A DNA stretch of 64,000 nt from Polaribacter sp. Q13 (GTDB lineage: Bacteria > Bacteroidota > Bacteroidia > Flavobacteriales > Flavobacteriaceae), in the NCBI RefSeq assembly GCF_016858305.2, contig NZ_CP074436.1, positions 3,678,001-3,742,000 of the forward strand. The letters are read 5' to 3'. The first letter of the stretch is position 1. Each line of letters begins with the position of its first letter. Below the pieces are notes generated by a model. It was given only the letters and a program-made list of their open reading frames with translations, ran no database searches and was not told the origin of the DNA. Shown here piece after piece: positions 8,016 to 16,537 of the stretch. The translations under genes were made by a program, and so were the position numbers.

Positions 8016-9770
8016 TTATATTTTAATATCTAATTTTAAGCTTAGTTCTTTCAATTGATCATCATCTATAAATGCAGGTGCATCGATCATTACGTCGCGG
8101 CCAGAATTGTTTTTTGGGAATGCAATAAAATCACGAATAGTTTCTTGTCCACCTAAAATAGCAACTAATCTGTCTAATCCAAAAGCCAATCCACCGTGAG
8201 GTGGTGCTCCATACTCAAAAGCATCCATTAAGAAACCAAACTGTGCTTTTGCATCTTCTTCAGAAAAACCTAAATGCTTTAACATGGTTGCTTGCATTTG
8301 CTTGTCGTGAATTCTAATAGATCCACCACCAATTTCGTTTCCGTTTAAAACCAAATCGTACGCATTTGCTTTTACGGCTCCAGGATCTGTATCTAATAAT
8401 TCCATTTGCCCAGGTTTAGGTGAGGTAAACGGGTGATGCATTGCATGGTAATGACCTGTTTCTTCATCTAATTCTAGTAATGGGAAATCTATTACCCAAA
8501 GCGGAGCAAATACTTTAGGATCTCTCAAGCCTAAACGTGTTGCCAATTCCATACGTAAAGCAGATAATTGTGCTCTAACTTTATTGGTGTCACCAGATAA
8601 CACACACACTAAATCTCCAGGTTTTGCGCCTGTAATTTCTGCCCATTTAGCTAAATCTTCTTGATTGTAGAATTTATCTACAGAAGATTTGAATGTTCCG
8701 TCTTCGTTTACACGTGCGTAAATCATTCCTAAAGCACCAACTTGCGGACGCTTAACCCATTTAATAATATTGTCTATTTCTTTTCTTGTGTATGCGTTTC
8801 CGCCAGGTACAGCAATACCAACCACTAATTCTGCGCTATTAAAAACACCAAAATCTTTATGTTGCGTAACGGCATTTAACTCGCCAAACTCCATTCCAAA
8901 ACGGATATCTGGTTTGTCGTTTCCATACAAACGCATGGCATCGTCATATAACATTCTCGGGAATTTCTCGACCTCCACATTATTTACTTCTTTTAGTAAG
9001 TGACGCGTTAATCCTTCAAAAACATTTAAAATATCTTCTTGCTCCACAAATGCCATTTCACAGTCAATTTGTGTAAATTCTGGCTGTCTGTCTGCACGTA
9101 AATCTTCGTCTCTAAAACATTTTACAATCTGAAAATATTTATCCATTCCACCAACCATCAACAATTGTTTAAAGGTTTGTGGAGATTGAGGTAACGCATA
9201 AAACTGACCTTCATTCATACGAGAAGGTACCACAAAATCTCTTGCACCTTCTGGCGTAGATTTTATTAAATAAGGAGTTTCTACTTCTATAAAATCTTGG
9301 TCAGACATGTATTTTCTAACTTCCATTGCCACTTTATGACGGAAAATTAAACTGTCTTTTACCGGGTTTCTTCTAATGTCTAAATAACGATATTTCATTC
9401 TAATATCTTCACCACCATCAGTTTCATCTTCAATTGTAAAAGGCGGAGTAACAGATGCATTTAAGATTTCTAACTTAGAAACCAACAGTTCTACGTCTCC
9501 TGTTTTCATTTTAGAATTCTTTGCTTCACGCTCAATTACAGTACCTGTAACCTGAATAACAAACTCTCTACCTAGAGATTTTGCTTTCTCCATCATTTCT
9601 TTTGGCGTACGCTCTTCATCAAAAATAAGTTGTGTAATTCCGTACCTATCACGTAAATCTACCCAAACCATAAAACCTTTATCACGGCTTTTTTGTACCC
9701 AACCCGCTAAGGTTACTTCTGTATTTATATGCGATGCTCTTAACTCGCCACAAGAATGACTTCTATACAT
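8016..9770 (-). CDS. aspS: Aspartyl-tRNA synthetase
   Basis: 584 residues, the normal length of bacterial-type AspRS with the inserted GAD domain. It charges tRNA-Asp in the cytoplasm. Visible: N-terminal OB-fold anticodon-binding domain ([19 protein letters not shown]), class II motif 2 [14 protein letters not shown], a GAD insert about 275-405, and motif 3 [15 protein letters not shown] near the C-terminus. The gene stands alone with its own terminator. Whether it is discriminating or also charges tRNA-Asn cannot be told from this window. Confidence 0.97.
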   Translation of the reverse strand: MYRSHSCGELRASHINTEVTLAGWVQKSRDKGFMVWVDLRDRYGITQLIFDEERTPKEMMEKAKSLGREFVIQVTGTVIEREAKNSKMKTGDVELLVSKLEILNASVTPPFTIEDETDGGEDIRMKYRYLDIRRNPVKDSLIFRHKVAMEVRKYMSDQDFIEVETPYLIKSTPEGARDFVVPSRMNEGQFYALPQSPQTFKQLLMVGGMDKYFQIVKCFRDEDLRADRQPEFTQIDCEMAFVEQEDILNVFEGLTRHLLKEVNNVEVEKFPRMLYDDAMRLYGNDKPDIRFGMEFGELNAVTQHKDFGVFNSAELVVGIAVPGGNAYTRKEIDNIIKWVKRPQVGALGMIYARVNEDGTFKSSVDKFYNQEDLAKWAEITGAKPGDLVCVLSGDTNKVRAQLSALRMELATRLGLRDPKVFAPLWVIDFPLLELDEETGHYHAMHHPFTSPKPGQMELLDTDPGAVKANAYDLVLNGNEIGGGSIRIHDKQMQATMLKHLGFSEEDAKAQFGFLMDAFEYGAPPHGGLAFGLDRLVAILGGQETIRDFIAFPKNNSGRDVMIDAPAFIDDDQLKELSLKLDIKI

Positions 9771-9870
9771 TTCTTTATTTTTATATTCTTATCTGCCATT
9801 CCTTCGAAGACAGAAGTCTCATTTATTCAAGCTGCAAAATTAATCATTTTCTATTTAATATGAGGTTTTT

Positions 9871-9942
9871 GGGCGTTCATTTCTAAAGAGAAATGCCCCG
9901 CTTTCCGCACTCGCTTTTTTCGTGCCTCAAAAGAGCTCAAAC
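9871..9942. repeat. Dispersed repeat, family shared with 37285-37371
   Basis: A hairpin-forming piece (GGGCGTTCATTTCT with AGAAATGCCCC) is followed by CGCTTTCCGCACTCGC and a GAGCTC-containing tail. The tail block recurs in reverse orientation at 37285-37371 (GAGCTC ... GCGAGT.GTGAAAGCGGG). Much more GC-rich than the surroundings. Confidence 0.6.
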
Positions 9943-9952
9943 ATTAGTTTAT

Positions 9953-9972
9953 ACTGAGCGTCGTCGAAGTAC
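9953..9972. repeat. CTGAGCG-type flavobacterial repeat relic
   Basis: ACTGAGCGTCGTCGAAGTAC is the reverse complement type of the TTCGACTCCGCTCAAG word at 21214-21229. It belongs to a dispersed short repeat that I recall as common in Flavobacteriia. Confidence 0.55.
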
Positions 9973-10082
9973 TACAATCGGTAACGCAGAACCCGTTTAA
10001 TTCACTAAAATTAGTTATAAATAATCATTATAAATTTGACTAAAAAAGGCTGTTGTAATTAATTATTTTAAGGATTTAGAAC

Positions 10083-10090
10083 TATCTTTG
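10083..10090 (+). promoter_or_regulatory. -7 box of the TPR-LuxR gene
   Basis: TATCTTTG matches TAnnTTTG and lies 17 bp before the ATG at 10108, so the leader would be very short. No TTG at ideal spacing. Confidence 0.45.
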
Positions 10091-10107
10091 AAAGATATAA
10101 TCTAAGT

Positions 10108-11664
10108 ATGAGGTACTTATATCTACTTTTGTGTATTTTAATTTTACCAATTTCCATATTTTCTCAAAAAAAGAACATACAAATAGATAGTGCCTATCAA
10201 GTTCTAAAAAATACTCCGAATTCTATAAAAAAGGTAGATGATTTAATAGCCTTATACAAACAATCTATCAGACAAAAAGAAATTAATAAAAGTGTTTTAG
10301 AAGATGCTTTAACTATTTCTAAGCATATTTTTTATATTAAAGGTATAGGTACTTGTTATGACCGAAAAGGTATTACTGCAAGGTACGAGCAAGATTATAG
10401 CAGTTCTATAACCAATCATAAAAGAGCTTTATCTTATTTAACACAAACTACAGATACTTTGTTAATACTTATCTGTTTAAATAATTTAGGAGTTACTTAT
10501 AGAAAAGTAAATTTAGAAAAAGAAGCTTTTAATTATTATTTTGAAGCATTAAAACTCTCCGAAAAATTTAGGGATAACCGTAGTAAATCTATTGCATTAA
10601 ACGGAATAGGGAATGTTTTTATTGATACCCACCAATATGATAAAGCACTTTATTATTTAAGAAAAGGAATTTTACTCGAAAAAGAAAGAAACAATAACAA
10701 AGGGCAAGAATATGGTTATGCTAATTTGGGTGAAATATTTATAGAAAAAAAGCTGTTTGATTCTGCCTATTTTTATATTGATAAAGCGTTAAAATTAGCC
10801 ATAAAGTACCCAAGAAAAGAAGGTGTTGCTATTAAATACACCTTATTCGGAAAATTATATCAAAGAAAAGAAGATTATAAAAAATCTAACGAATACTATA
10901 TAAAATCAATTCCGCAATTAGAAAAATTTAAAAATACCCGCTATTTAAGTAAAAGCTACCTAAATATTGGTATTAATAATCTGCATTTAAACAAGTTTGA
11001 GGAATCGAAAAAGTGTATTAACGCTGGGTTAGATAAAGCAAAGCAAATAAATTCTAAAGAAAATATTTTGTTAGGTTATGAAACTCTAACGGATTATTAC
11101 TCTAAAACCAATCAATATAAAAAAGCCTTAAGTGCTCAAAAGCAAGTATTGGCTTTTAGAGACAGTATTCTTAATGAAGCTTCTCAGAAAAGTTTTATTA
11201 GCACACAAATTAGTTATGAGTCGTCTAAAAAAGATACTAGAATTCAATTATTGGCAAAAGAAAAAAATAAAAGTGATCAAAAAGCAAATTCTAATTTTTG
11301 GCTTTTTATAGCGAGTGTTGCAATTGGTATTACTACTATTCTTATTTTAATATTATTGAGAAGAAATAAATTATTAGAATTAGATCAAAAAAATAATGAA
11401 ATAAAAAATTATTTACTTCAAATTAAAAAATTAAAAACTAGTAATTCAAAAGATCCTTCTTTTTCTAATAAAGAGTTAAAAGAATTTGAACTATCTAAAA
11501 GAGAAATAGAAGTTCTTAAACATATATCTAATGGATTGAGCAATGCCCAAATTGCAGAAAAAATGTTTGTTTCTAACAATACCATTAAAACACATATCTC
11601 TCATATTTACACAAAACTCGATGTAAAAAATAGAGTTCAAGCAGTTCAAAAAATTTCTTCTTAA
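10108..11664 (+). CDS. TPR-repeat membrane regulator with C-terminal LuxR-type HTH
   Basis: 518 residues. A signal sequence (about 1-19, ending IFSQ) leads to TPR-type helical repeats (about 30-345), a short coiled coil, one transmembrane segment (about 395-417, FWLFIASVAIGITTILILIL), a second coiled coil and a GerE/LuxR DNA-binding domain (about 455-518, LSKREIEVLKHISNGLSNAQ). This puts the TPR sensor in the periplasm and the DNA-binding domain in the cytoplasm, a one-component membrane regulator common in Flavobacteriia. The ligand and targets are unknown; the exported proteins just downstream are possible targets (inference). Confidence 0.88.
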   Translation: MRYLYLLLCILILPISIFSQKKNIQIDSAYQVLKNTPNSIKKVDDLIALYKQSIRQKEINKSVLEDALTISKHIFYIKGIGTCYDRKGITARYEQDYSSSITNHKRALSYLTQTTDTLLILICLNNLGVTYRKVNLEKEAFNYYFEALKLSEKFRDNRSKSIALNGIGNVFIDTHQYDKALYYLRKGILLEKERNNNKGQEYGYANLGEIFIEKKLFDSAYFYIDKALKLAIKYPRKEGVAIKYTLFGKLYQRKEDYKKSNEYYIKSIPQLEKFKNTRYLSKSYLNIGINNLHLNKFEESKKCINAGLDKAKQINSKENILLGYETLTDYYSKTNQYKKALSAQKQVLAFRDSILNEASQKSFISTQISYESSKKDTRIQLLAKEKNKSDQKANSNFWLFIASVAIGITTILILILLRRNKLLELDQKNNEIKNYLLQIKKLKTSNSKDPSFSNKELKEFELSKREIEVLKHISNGLSNAQIAEKMFVSNNTIKTHISHIYTKLDVKNRVQAVQKISS

Positions 11665-11827
11665 ACGTACCTGTTTTTTTGAAATCTGATGATAGTTTTC
11701 GAGAAAAATGATCTTACCAATTAACTTTTTAGCTCAAGATGCACACTTTTTAGAGGCTAAAAAGTAGCCTTTTAGATTTAACTTCATTATCAAAATTTTT
11801 ATTCACCTTTTTTAGTAGTGTAATTGT

Positions 11828-11863
11828 AAAAACCCTTCTATTGTTAGGTTTAATAGGGTTTTT
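11828..11863 (+). terminator. Intrinsic terminator after the TPR-LuxR gene
   Basis: AAAAACCCT (11828-11836) pairs with AGGGTTTTT (11855-11863), extended inside by TATT/AATA, with a U-rich 3' side. It can work in both directions. Confidence 0.7.
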
Positions 11864-11873
11864 CCTTTCTTAA

Positions 11874-11889
11874 ATCACCCTTTAGGGTG
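11874..11889. promoter_or_regulatory. Palindrome, possible operator
   Basis: TCACCCTTTAGGGTGA is a 7-bp-arm palindrome, followed 7 nt later by another AATCACC half. It lies about 46 bp upstream of the -7 box of the downstream lipoprotein gene, a suitable place for an activator site. Confidence 0.35.
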
Positions 11890-11934
11890 ATAGAAATCAC
11901 CTATTCTAATGGTCTGTTTTTTTAATTCTACGCC

Positions 11935-11942
11935 TAAATTTG
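11935..11942 (+). promoter_or_regulatory. -7 box of the 108-residue lipoprotein gene
   Basis: TAAATTTG, a full match to TAnnTTTG, lies 25 bp before the ATG at 11967. Confidence 0.5.
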
Positions 11943-11966
11943 TAGTATAATTAAAAACAAATTATT

Positions 11967-12293
11967 ATGAAAAATTTTAAAAGAGTACTCGTATTATTAT
12001 TAACAGTTTTGTTATTTAATGTTTCTTGTTCTAGTAGCAATGATGATCCTACAAGTGGTATTTGCGATGAATATACTGCCGAGTTTCAAACCACTTTAAA
12101 AAAATATAGCGATGCCACTATGGTGCAATATCAAACTCCTTCTACTGCAAACTGTAACAATGTAAAAAAGGAAGCACAAAATGTGATTGATTTTTTGAAT
12201 AAACTTAAAGATTGCATTCCTGCTTCAGAAGAACAGAGTATTAATGAACTAATAAAAGAATTAGAAGAAGAAATAGCAGCACCCTGTGAATAG
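11967..12293 (+). CDS. Small lipoprotein of unknown function
   Basis: 108 residues with a lipoprotein signal peptide (VLLLTVLLFNVSC, lipid-anchored Cys21). SSSNDD follows, resembling the Ser/Asp-rich surface-export signal of Bacteroidota lipoproteins, so it may face outside. The rest is a small helical domain with paired cysteines (Cys at about 33, 63, 77 and 107) that could form disulfides. Unknown family. It has its own -7 box, and the OmpA-domain remnant follows it. Confidence 0.75.
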   Translation: MKNFKRVLVLLLTVLLFNVSCSSSNDDPTSGICDEYTAEFQTTLKKYSDATMVQYQTPSTANCNNVKKEAQNVIDFLNKLKDCIPASEEQSINELIKELEEEIAAPCE

Positions 12294-12361
12294 TCTTAAC
12301 AAAATAATTTTATTTAAACGTACAACTAAGTTTATTCCTGTATTAGAATTATTGATAATAA

Positions 12362-12493
12362 AAAGATGTTTCTATGGGGATTTCAACAAACAGATTAAAA
12401 TCAGATGGTTTTGGAGAATCTAAACCAATAGACAATAATAGTACTCCGGAAGGAAAAGCAAATAATAGAAGAGTTGAATTTGTTAAGTTTTGA
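12362..12493 (+). pseudogene. OmpA C-terminal domain remnant
   Basis: The frame reads KDVSMGISTNRLKSDGFGE and then SKPIDNNSTPEGKANNRR and VEFVKF before a stop. This is the last third of an OmpA-like peptidoglycan-binding domain (family pattern GxGxxxPxxxNxTxxGRxxNRRVE). A stop codon lies just upstream at 12359-12361 and no signal peptide or barrel precedes it, so it is a broken remnant. A tiny 39-codon frame from the ATG at 12374 is open but is unlikely to be functional. Confidence 0.8.
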
Positions 12494-12579
12494 GTAGATT
12501 TTAAAACCATTTAGGTTTTTTAAAGTAGCAAGTAAAATTTTTAAATAAATCAATTAATATAAATTTAAATTAAATAATC

Positions 12580-13143
12580 ATGAAAAAGTTAAAATTAGTA
12601 TTCGCAATTATATCAATAGTTGCATTATCAACAAATCAATTAAAAGCACAAGAATCTGAAATTTTATTAGGAGGTGGTGTTGCGTACGCAACCGAAATAA
12701 ATTCTGTAGCAATTTTAGCAAAAGGAGTTTATCAAATAAATGATAAATGGGAAGGATCGCTAGGTATTAACTACTTTTTTCCGAAAGGAGAAGGAGATTT
12801 TGAAATTAAATGGATGGGCTTTGATTTAGATGCTCATTATGTTTTTTCTGCAAAAGATAACTTTGAAATTTATGGTATCGCAGGGGTAAATATTATGCGT
12901 ATTACTATTCCTGGTTTCGATTATTCTTATGATGAAGAATATACGCCTTATGATGATTATATGTATAATGAACAAGAGTATATGTCTTCTGGGTCTATAA
13001 GTAGTACAGATACCGGTTTTAATTTAGGTGTTGGTGGTCGTTATCAATTATCAGACAATTTATTTGGCATGGGAGAAGCTAAATATGCAGTAAACAATGG
13101 TGGATATATGCAAGTGAGTGTAGGAGTATTGTATCAGCTTTAA
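12580..13143 (+). CDS. Outer-membrane beta-barrel protein (OmpX/Omp-beta-brl type)
   Basis: 187 residues with a signal peptide (ending LKAQ, about residue 24) and alternating amphipathic strands (SLGINYFFP, GFDLDAHYVFS, FEIYGIAGVNIMR, FNLGVGGRYQL, YMQVSVGVLYQL). It ends in an aromatic/hydrophobic C-terminus typical of small eight-strand barrels. A Tyr/Asp/Glu-rich loop (about 127-147) would be exposed outside. No enzymatic motif. It lies in a run of small exported proteins of unknown role. Confidence 0.8.
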   Translation: MKKLKLVFAIISIVALSTNQLKAQESEILLGGGVAYATEINSVAILAKGVYQINDKWEGSLGINYFFPKGEGDFEIKWMGFDLDAHYVFSAKDNFEIYGIAGVNIMRITIPGFDYSYDEEYTPYDDYMYNEQEYMSSGSISSTDTGFNLGVGGRYQLSDNLFGMGEAKYAVNNGGYMQVSVGVLYQL

Positions 13144-13163
13144 AAGCTAATTATTTTAAGAAA

Positions 13164-13214
13164 AACACTTTTTACTCCTTTTTCTTAACACTGTAAAAAG
13201 GAGTAAAGAGTGTT
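13164..13214. terminator. Long intergenic hairpin
   Basis: The 13164-13183 arm pairs with 13195-13214 over about 20 bp with one G-U pair (AACACT.TTTACTCC with GGAGTAAA.AGTGTT) around an 11-nt loop. There is no clean U tail, so it may be a terminator for the barrel gene or an RNA-processing/stability element between it and the next gene. Confidence 0.6.
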
Positions 13215-13240
13215 CTGAAAAAAAACTTTAAAAAAATATA

Positions 13241-13786
13241 ATGAAAAAGTCAATCAAAGTTTTAGCGGTATTAGTAGTAATTGTAGCCAGTTTTACATTT
13301 ACATCTTGTAAACAAATAAAAGAGTTAGCCGATGTAGAATTTGGCACAGAAATTACGGCTAAAATTCCAGTCCATTTTAATGAAAATGTAAGTCAAGAAA
13401 GTCTAGATTTAACAAAAGTATTAAGTTTAGATAATACTGATACACACGATTATTTACATCAATTTGAAGATGTTAGTATAAAAAAAATGACATTTAAAAT
13501 TGTTGAGTTTTCAGGAGATGATACGTCTTCAGACATAGCTTTTGTCGATTTTTATGCAGACAGTATTAAATTGTTGAGTAATCTAGAGTTTAACATTTAC
13601 CAAGCCTATACCAATCAAACTATTTTTTAAGTTGTAGATATCGCTAAAATAAATGAAATAGCAAATCTTCTTAAAAACAACAAACAATTAACAATTAGAG
13701 TAACTGGAGATTACAGAAGTGGAAAGGTAACAGATTTTAAAGTGGAGGTTACAGCCGAATTAAATATTATAGCAAATCCATTATAA
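13241..13786 (+). pseudogene. Lipoprotein gene interrupted by an in-frame stop
   Basis: The frame starts as a lipoprotein (VVIVASFTFTSC, Cys23) and continues for 129 residues to a TAA at 13628-13630. The same frame then stays open for another 51 codons (VVDIAKINEIANLLKNN, then LTIRVTGDYRSGKVTDFKVE) to a TAA at 13784. The downstream part has ordinary protein composition and flows naturally from the upstream beta-rich domain. The simplest reading is one nonsense change in a roughly 181-residue gene; readthrough or a sequencing error are alternatives. Unknown family. Confidence 0.7.
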
Positions 13787-13869
13787 TAAAATAGCTGTTC
13801 TAACAATCAATAAACGACAAAAGAATTAAATTAAAAGGCAATTAAGAATGATTACAAAACTTAAAGAAA

Positions 13870-14769
13870 ATGAGAAATTTATATATCATACTAGCACTAT
13901 TTATTGCAACAGTAAGTTGCAAAGGAAACGAAAAAAAAATTGGAGATAGTTTATCTGTACATGCAGAACAACTAAAATCTAAATTAAAAAGATACGAAGT
14001 ACAATCGGGTATTATTAAATACAAATTAACCATAAACGGTAGTGTTATGGGAAGTGAAATTGTTGGTGGAGGATCTGAGAGTTTATACTTTAAAGATTGG
14101 GGTAATTTAGAACTTGTAGAAGAAAAATCTACAAGAACAACAAATACGGATATTTTTGGTAAAAAAAACACAGATATAGCTACTACACATTCCATGTATA
14201 AACTAAATAATGGCGAAAGTTATCACGTAGATTTTAACAAACAACAAATTTTCTTGAGACGTGATATGGCAATGGAATTAAACAAAACTTTTGCCAATGG
14301 TAATGTTCATAAAACGGGTAAATCAATGTTAGAAGGTATGGGCGGTAAATTAATTGGTACTGAAAATTTTCTTGGATACAATTGCGAAGTTTGGGATATA
14401 CACGGTGCTAAACAATTAATGTATAAAGGTGTTGTATTAAAATTAGAAATGACTATGATGGGAATTAGAACTGTTAAAGAAGCTATTGATGCTAAATTTA
14501 ATATAAGTTTAAAAGATAGCAACTTTAACCTACCAGATTTTCCTATTATTAAGGAAGAAGGTTTTATGGACAATGAGGAGTATGAAGATGAAATAGAAAA
14601 TATGGATGCCAAAATGTTGATGCTTAGTAAAATGTCTTTTGAAGAATGGAAAAAAATGGCTTTAGGGGATAAAGAGAACGAAGAAATGCAAAAAATGAGT
14701 GATCAAGAGCTGCATCAAACTTACGAAATGATGCAAAAAGTGATAAAAATGAAAATGCAAAAAAAATAG
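13870..14769 (+). CDS. Lipoprotein of unknown function with charged Met-rich tail
   Basis: 299 residues with a lipoprotein signal (LALFIATVSC, Cys17). The central part (about 45-225) is beta-rich, with repeated substrate-shell-like phrases (GIIKYKLTINGSVMG, LIGTENFLGYNCEVWDI). It resembles periplasmic proteins that carry conserved 'yNCevW' strands, but I cannot assign a family. The C-terminal 70 residues are helical and rich in Glu, Met and Lys. Co-directional with the genes on either side. Confidence 0.75.
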   Translation: MRNLYIILALFIATVSCKGNEKKIGDSLSVHAEQLKSKLKRYEVQSGIIKYKLTINGSVMGSEIVGGGSESLYFKDWGNLELVEEKSTRTTNTDIFGKKNTDIATTHSMYKLNNGESYHVDFNKQQIFLRRDMAMELNKTFANGNVHKTGKSMLEGMGGKLIGTENFLGYNCEVWDIHGAKQLMYKGVVLKLEMTMMGIRTVKEAIDAKFNISLKDSNFNLPDFPIIKEEGFMDNEEYEDEIENMDAKMLMLSKMSFEEWKKMALGDKENEEMQKMSDQELHQTYEMMQKVIKMKMQKK

Positions 14770-15232
14770 AAAATAAAGGATAGTATTTGTTTTCTTAATT
14801 TTAAAAAGCGCTCTCATAAGAGTGAAATTAGTTGAGTAAAATGAAAATTTTGGAAGTTTGTAGAAATATATTATTTTAAGATTTTGATATTAGGGTGATT
14901 ATGGTTTTTTTATTATCTTTAAAGTGCAATTACTAATTCTTTGGTAGTTAAAAAAAGTTTAGACATCCTTACCTAAATTTATAACTAATAGTCAAACTTT
15001 AATCTATGTAATCGATTGCTGTACTATAAAAAAGTGTTCAACATATTTTAGAGTTTTTGATAATTATATAATTTATAGTACAATGGAAGTTTAAGGGAAA
15101 ATAGTACCTAAAAAAAAGAATAAATTGTTATGAAACGAGCAGGCTAAAAGTTTAGTGTTTAGTAGGGGGAATACTAAACTGCTTGCTTGTCTTGAGATGT
15201 TTTAATGTTTAACCAGATAAAAATAAAGACTC
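14770..15232. other. 463-bp intergenic region with two inverted repeats
   Basis: No gene seen. TGTACTATAAA (15020-15030) is exactly complementary to TTTATAGTACA (15072-15082) across a 41-nt spacer. Nearer the next gene, GTTTAGTA (15157-15164) pairs with TACTAAAC (15172-15179), and an overlapping AGTTTAGT copy at 15150-15157 allows a competing pairing. These may be leader structures of the 15233 gene. Confidence 0.5.
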
Positions 15233-16414
15233 ATGAAAAAAATGGTTATCACGCTTATAATTATTGGTTGTAGTTTTTCTTCTAAAGCACAAAAAGCAAA
15301 AATTATTGGAAGTTGGCTTATAACCAAAGTAGAATTACCGACCAATACACAATATCCATTTAAAGTTATAGAGTTCTCTAATAGGGGAAGAGTATTGATG
15401 GAAAGTGTATTGATTGCAACTTGGCGTTACAATATTAGAAGTAATGAAATTCAAATGAGATCTAATATTAAAAAAGATTTTAATGGCATGAGCAAAATTT
15501 TAAGTAGTACCAATAAAGAACTCGTGTTAGAAAAAGAGGGCATAAAAACAACCTATTTAAAATTAGATCTAAATAAAATTGCTAAAGAAAACGCAATGTC
15601 AAAATTAAAAGGAGCTTGGAAATTAGAAAATGATTTTGATGATATTCAGTTGCTAAAAATGGAACTACCAGATGTTTTTTCGTTAACTACAATTTCTTCA
15701 AAAGATAGCATAAAATCAACAACTAATGGAACGTGGATGTACAATTCTGATGAGAAATCTATAACCTTTATAGGGGAATCGGAATTGTTAAAAGGGAAAA
15801 GTACGTTAAAAGAGCAATCAGAAAATGTATTTGTACTAAATTTAAATGGAAAAGAAATCATTGCTAAAAAAGAAGTATCCTCCACTAATTTAGAGCGTTT
15901 AATTTTTAATATTGATAATTTTCCAGCAAGACCAAACGAAAACCCTCCTTGGTTAGATTTTAATGCTTTATTAGTAGAACTAGAACATGTAAACTATTTA
16001 AAGTATAAACAAAGTAGGTTAATACCAAACACAACAAGTTTTAAACAAGACACTTTATTGTCAAAAATCAACATAAATAAAAAAAGAAAAAGTATCACTG
16101 TAAATAATTTAATCATAACAGAAAAAGACACCTTAAAAGGTGCTGAAAGTTTTAAAGGAGGCTTTTTAAATATGACCAATGATTTTTTTCCACAAGAAAA
16201 ACTAGGTCCGTTTAGAGTAATAACAACGGAAACTATAAAAGTAATTGCAGGAGAATTTGAATGTAAAGTAGTGGAAGGTTTTTATGGAGAAGTAAAACTT
16301 AAATATTGGATGATTATAAATAAACCAGGTGTTTTTGCCAAAGTAATTCGTGAAGATATAGACGCTTTTAATAATGTAGATTATTCGATAACAGAATTAA
16401 TAGAAATAAAATAG
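15233..16414 (+). CDS. Exported protein with two tandem lipocalin-like modules
   Basis: 393 residues with a short signal peptide (to about 19, KAQ). Two related N-terminal modules are visible: about 22-115 (KIIGSWLITKVE ... ATWRYNIRSNEIQMRS) and 123-215 (KLKGAWKLEND ... GTWMYNSDEKSITFIG). Each has the GxW start and xTWxYN strand typical of lipocalin-like domains in Bacteroidota. A different beta-rich C-terminal domain (about 235-393) ends with LKYWMIINKPGVFAKVIRED. No catalytic motif; ligand unknown. Confidence 0.75.
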   Translation: MKKMVITLIIIGCSFSSKAQKAKIIGSWLITKVELPTNTQYPFKVIEFSNRGRVLMESVLIATWRYNIRSNEIQMRSNIKKDFNGMSKILSSTNKELVLEKEGIKTTYLKLDLNKIAKENAMSKLKGAWKLENDFDDIQLLKMELPDVFSLTTISSKDSIKSTTNGTWMYNSDEKSITFIGESELLKGKSTLKEQSENVFVLNLNGKEIIAKKEVSSTNLERLIFNIDNFPARPNENPPWLDFNALLVELEHVNYLKYKQSRLIPNTTSFKQDTLLSKININKKRKSITVNNLIITEKDTLKGAESFKGGFLNMTNDFFPQEKLGPFRVITTETIKVIAGEFECKVVEGFYGEVKLKYWMIINKPGVFAKVIREDIDAFNNVDYSITELIEIK

Positions 16415-16473
16415 AGGTATTCATTAATATATTGAAGGTTTCAAAAGAATACTTCTTTTCTGAATTCATTTAC

Positions 16474-16515
16474 CAAACTTACAAAGGGGTTTTATTTAAT
16501 TCTTTTGTAAGTTTG
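16474..16515. promoter_or_regulatory. Inverted repeat carrying a -7 box on each strand, before rsmI
   Basis: CAAACTTACAAA (16474-16485) is exactly complementary to TTTGTAAGTTTG (16504-16515). The right arm ends in TAAGTTTG (16508-16515), a full -7 match pointing to rsmI; the left arm gives the same box on the other strand. It could be an operator, a terminator for the upstream gene, or both. Confidence 0.55.
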
Positions 16516-16537
16516 TTGTGATAATGTAAATGATACC

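Larger units (their letters stand above)
9771..10107. other. Divergent intergenic region aspS / TPR-LuxR gene with dispersed repeats
   Basis: 337 bp without a gene. It holds a minus-strand TAATTTTG box (9842-9835) before aspS, two repeat relics (9871-9942 and 9953-9972, listed separately) and a plus-strand TATCTTTG box (10083-10090) 17 bp before the downstream ATG. Confidence 0.6.
11665..11966. other. Intergenic region with terminator, palindrome and promoter
   Basis: 302 bp without a gene. It holds the terminator at 11828-11863, the TCACCC palindrome at 11874-11889 and a TAAATTTG -7 box at 11935-11942 for the next gene. Confidence 0.6.

Noticed and set aside
9871-9972. CRISPR array or phage attachment site
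   Set aside because: The repeats are single, unequal and widely spaced, without regular spacers or cas/integrase genes.
13842-14195. 117-codon frame on the minus strand
   Set aside because: Lies fully opposite the 299-residue lipoprotein gene, with low-complexity Phe/Ser-rich composition typical of antisense shadows.
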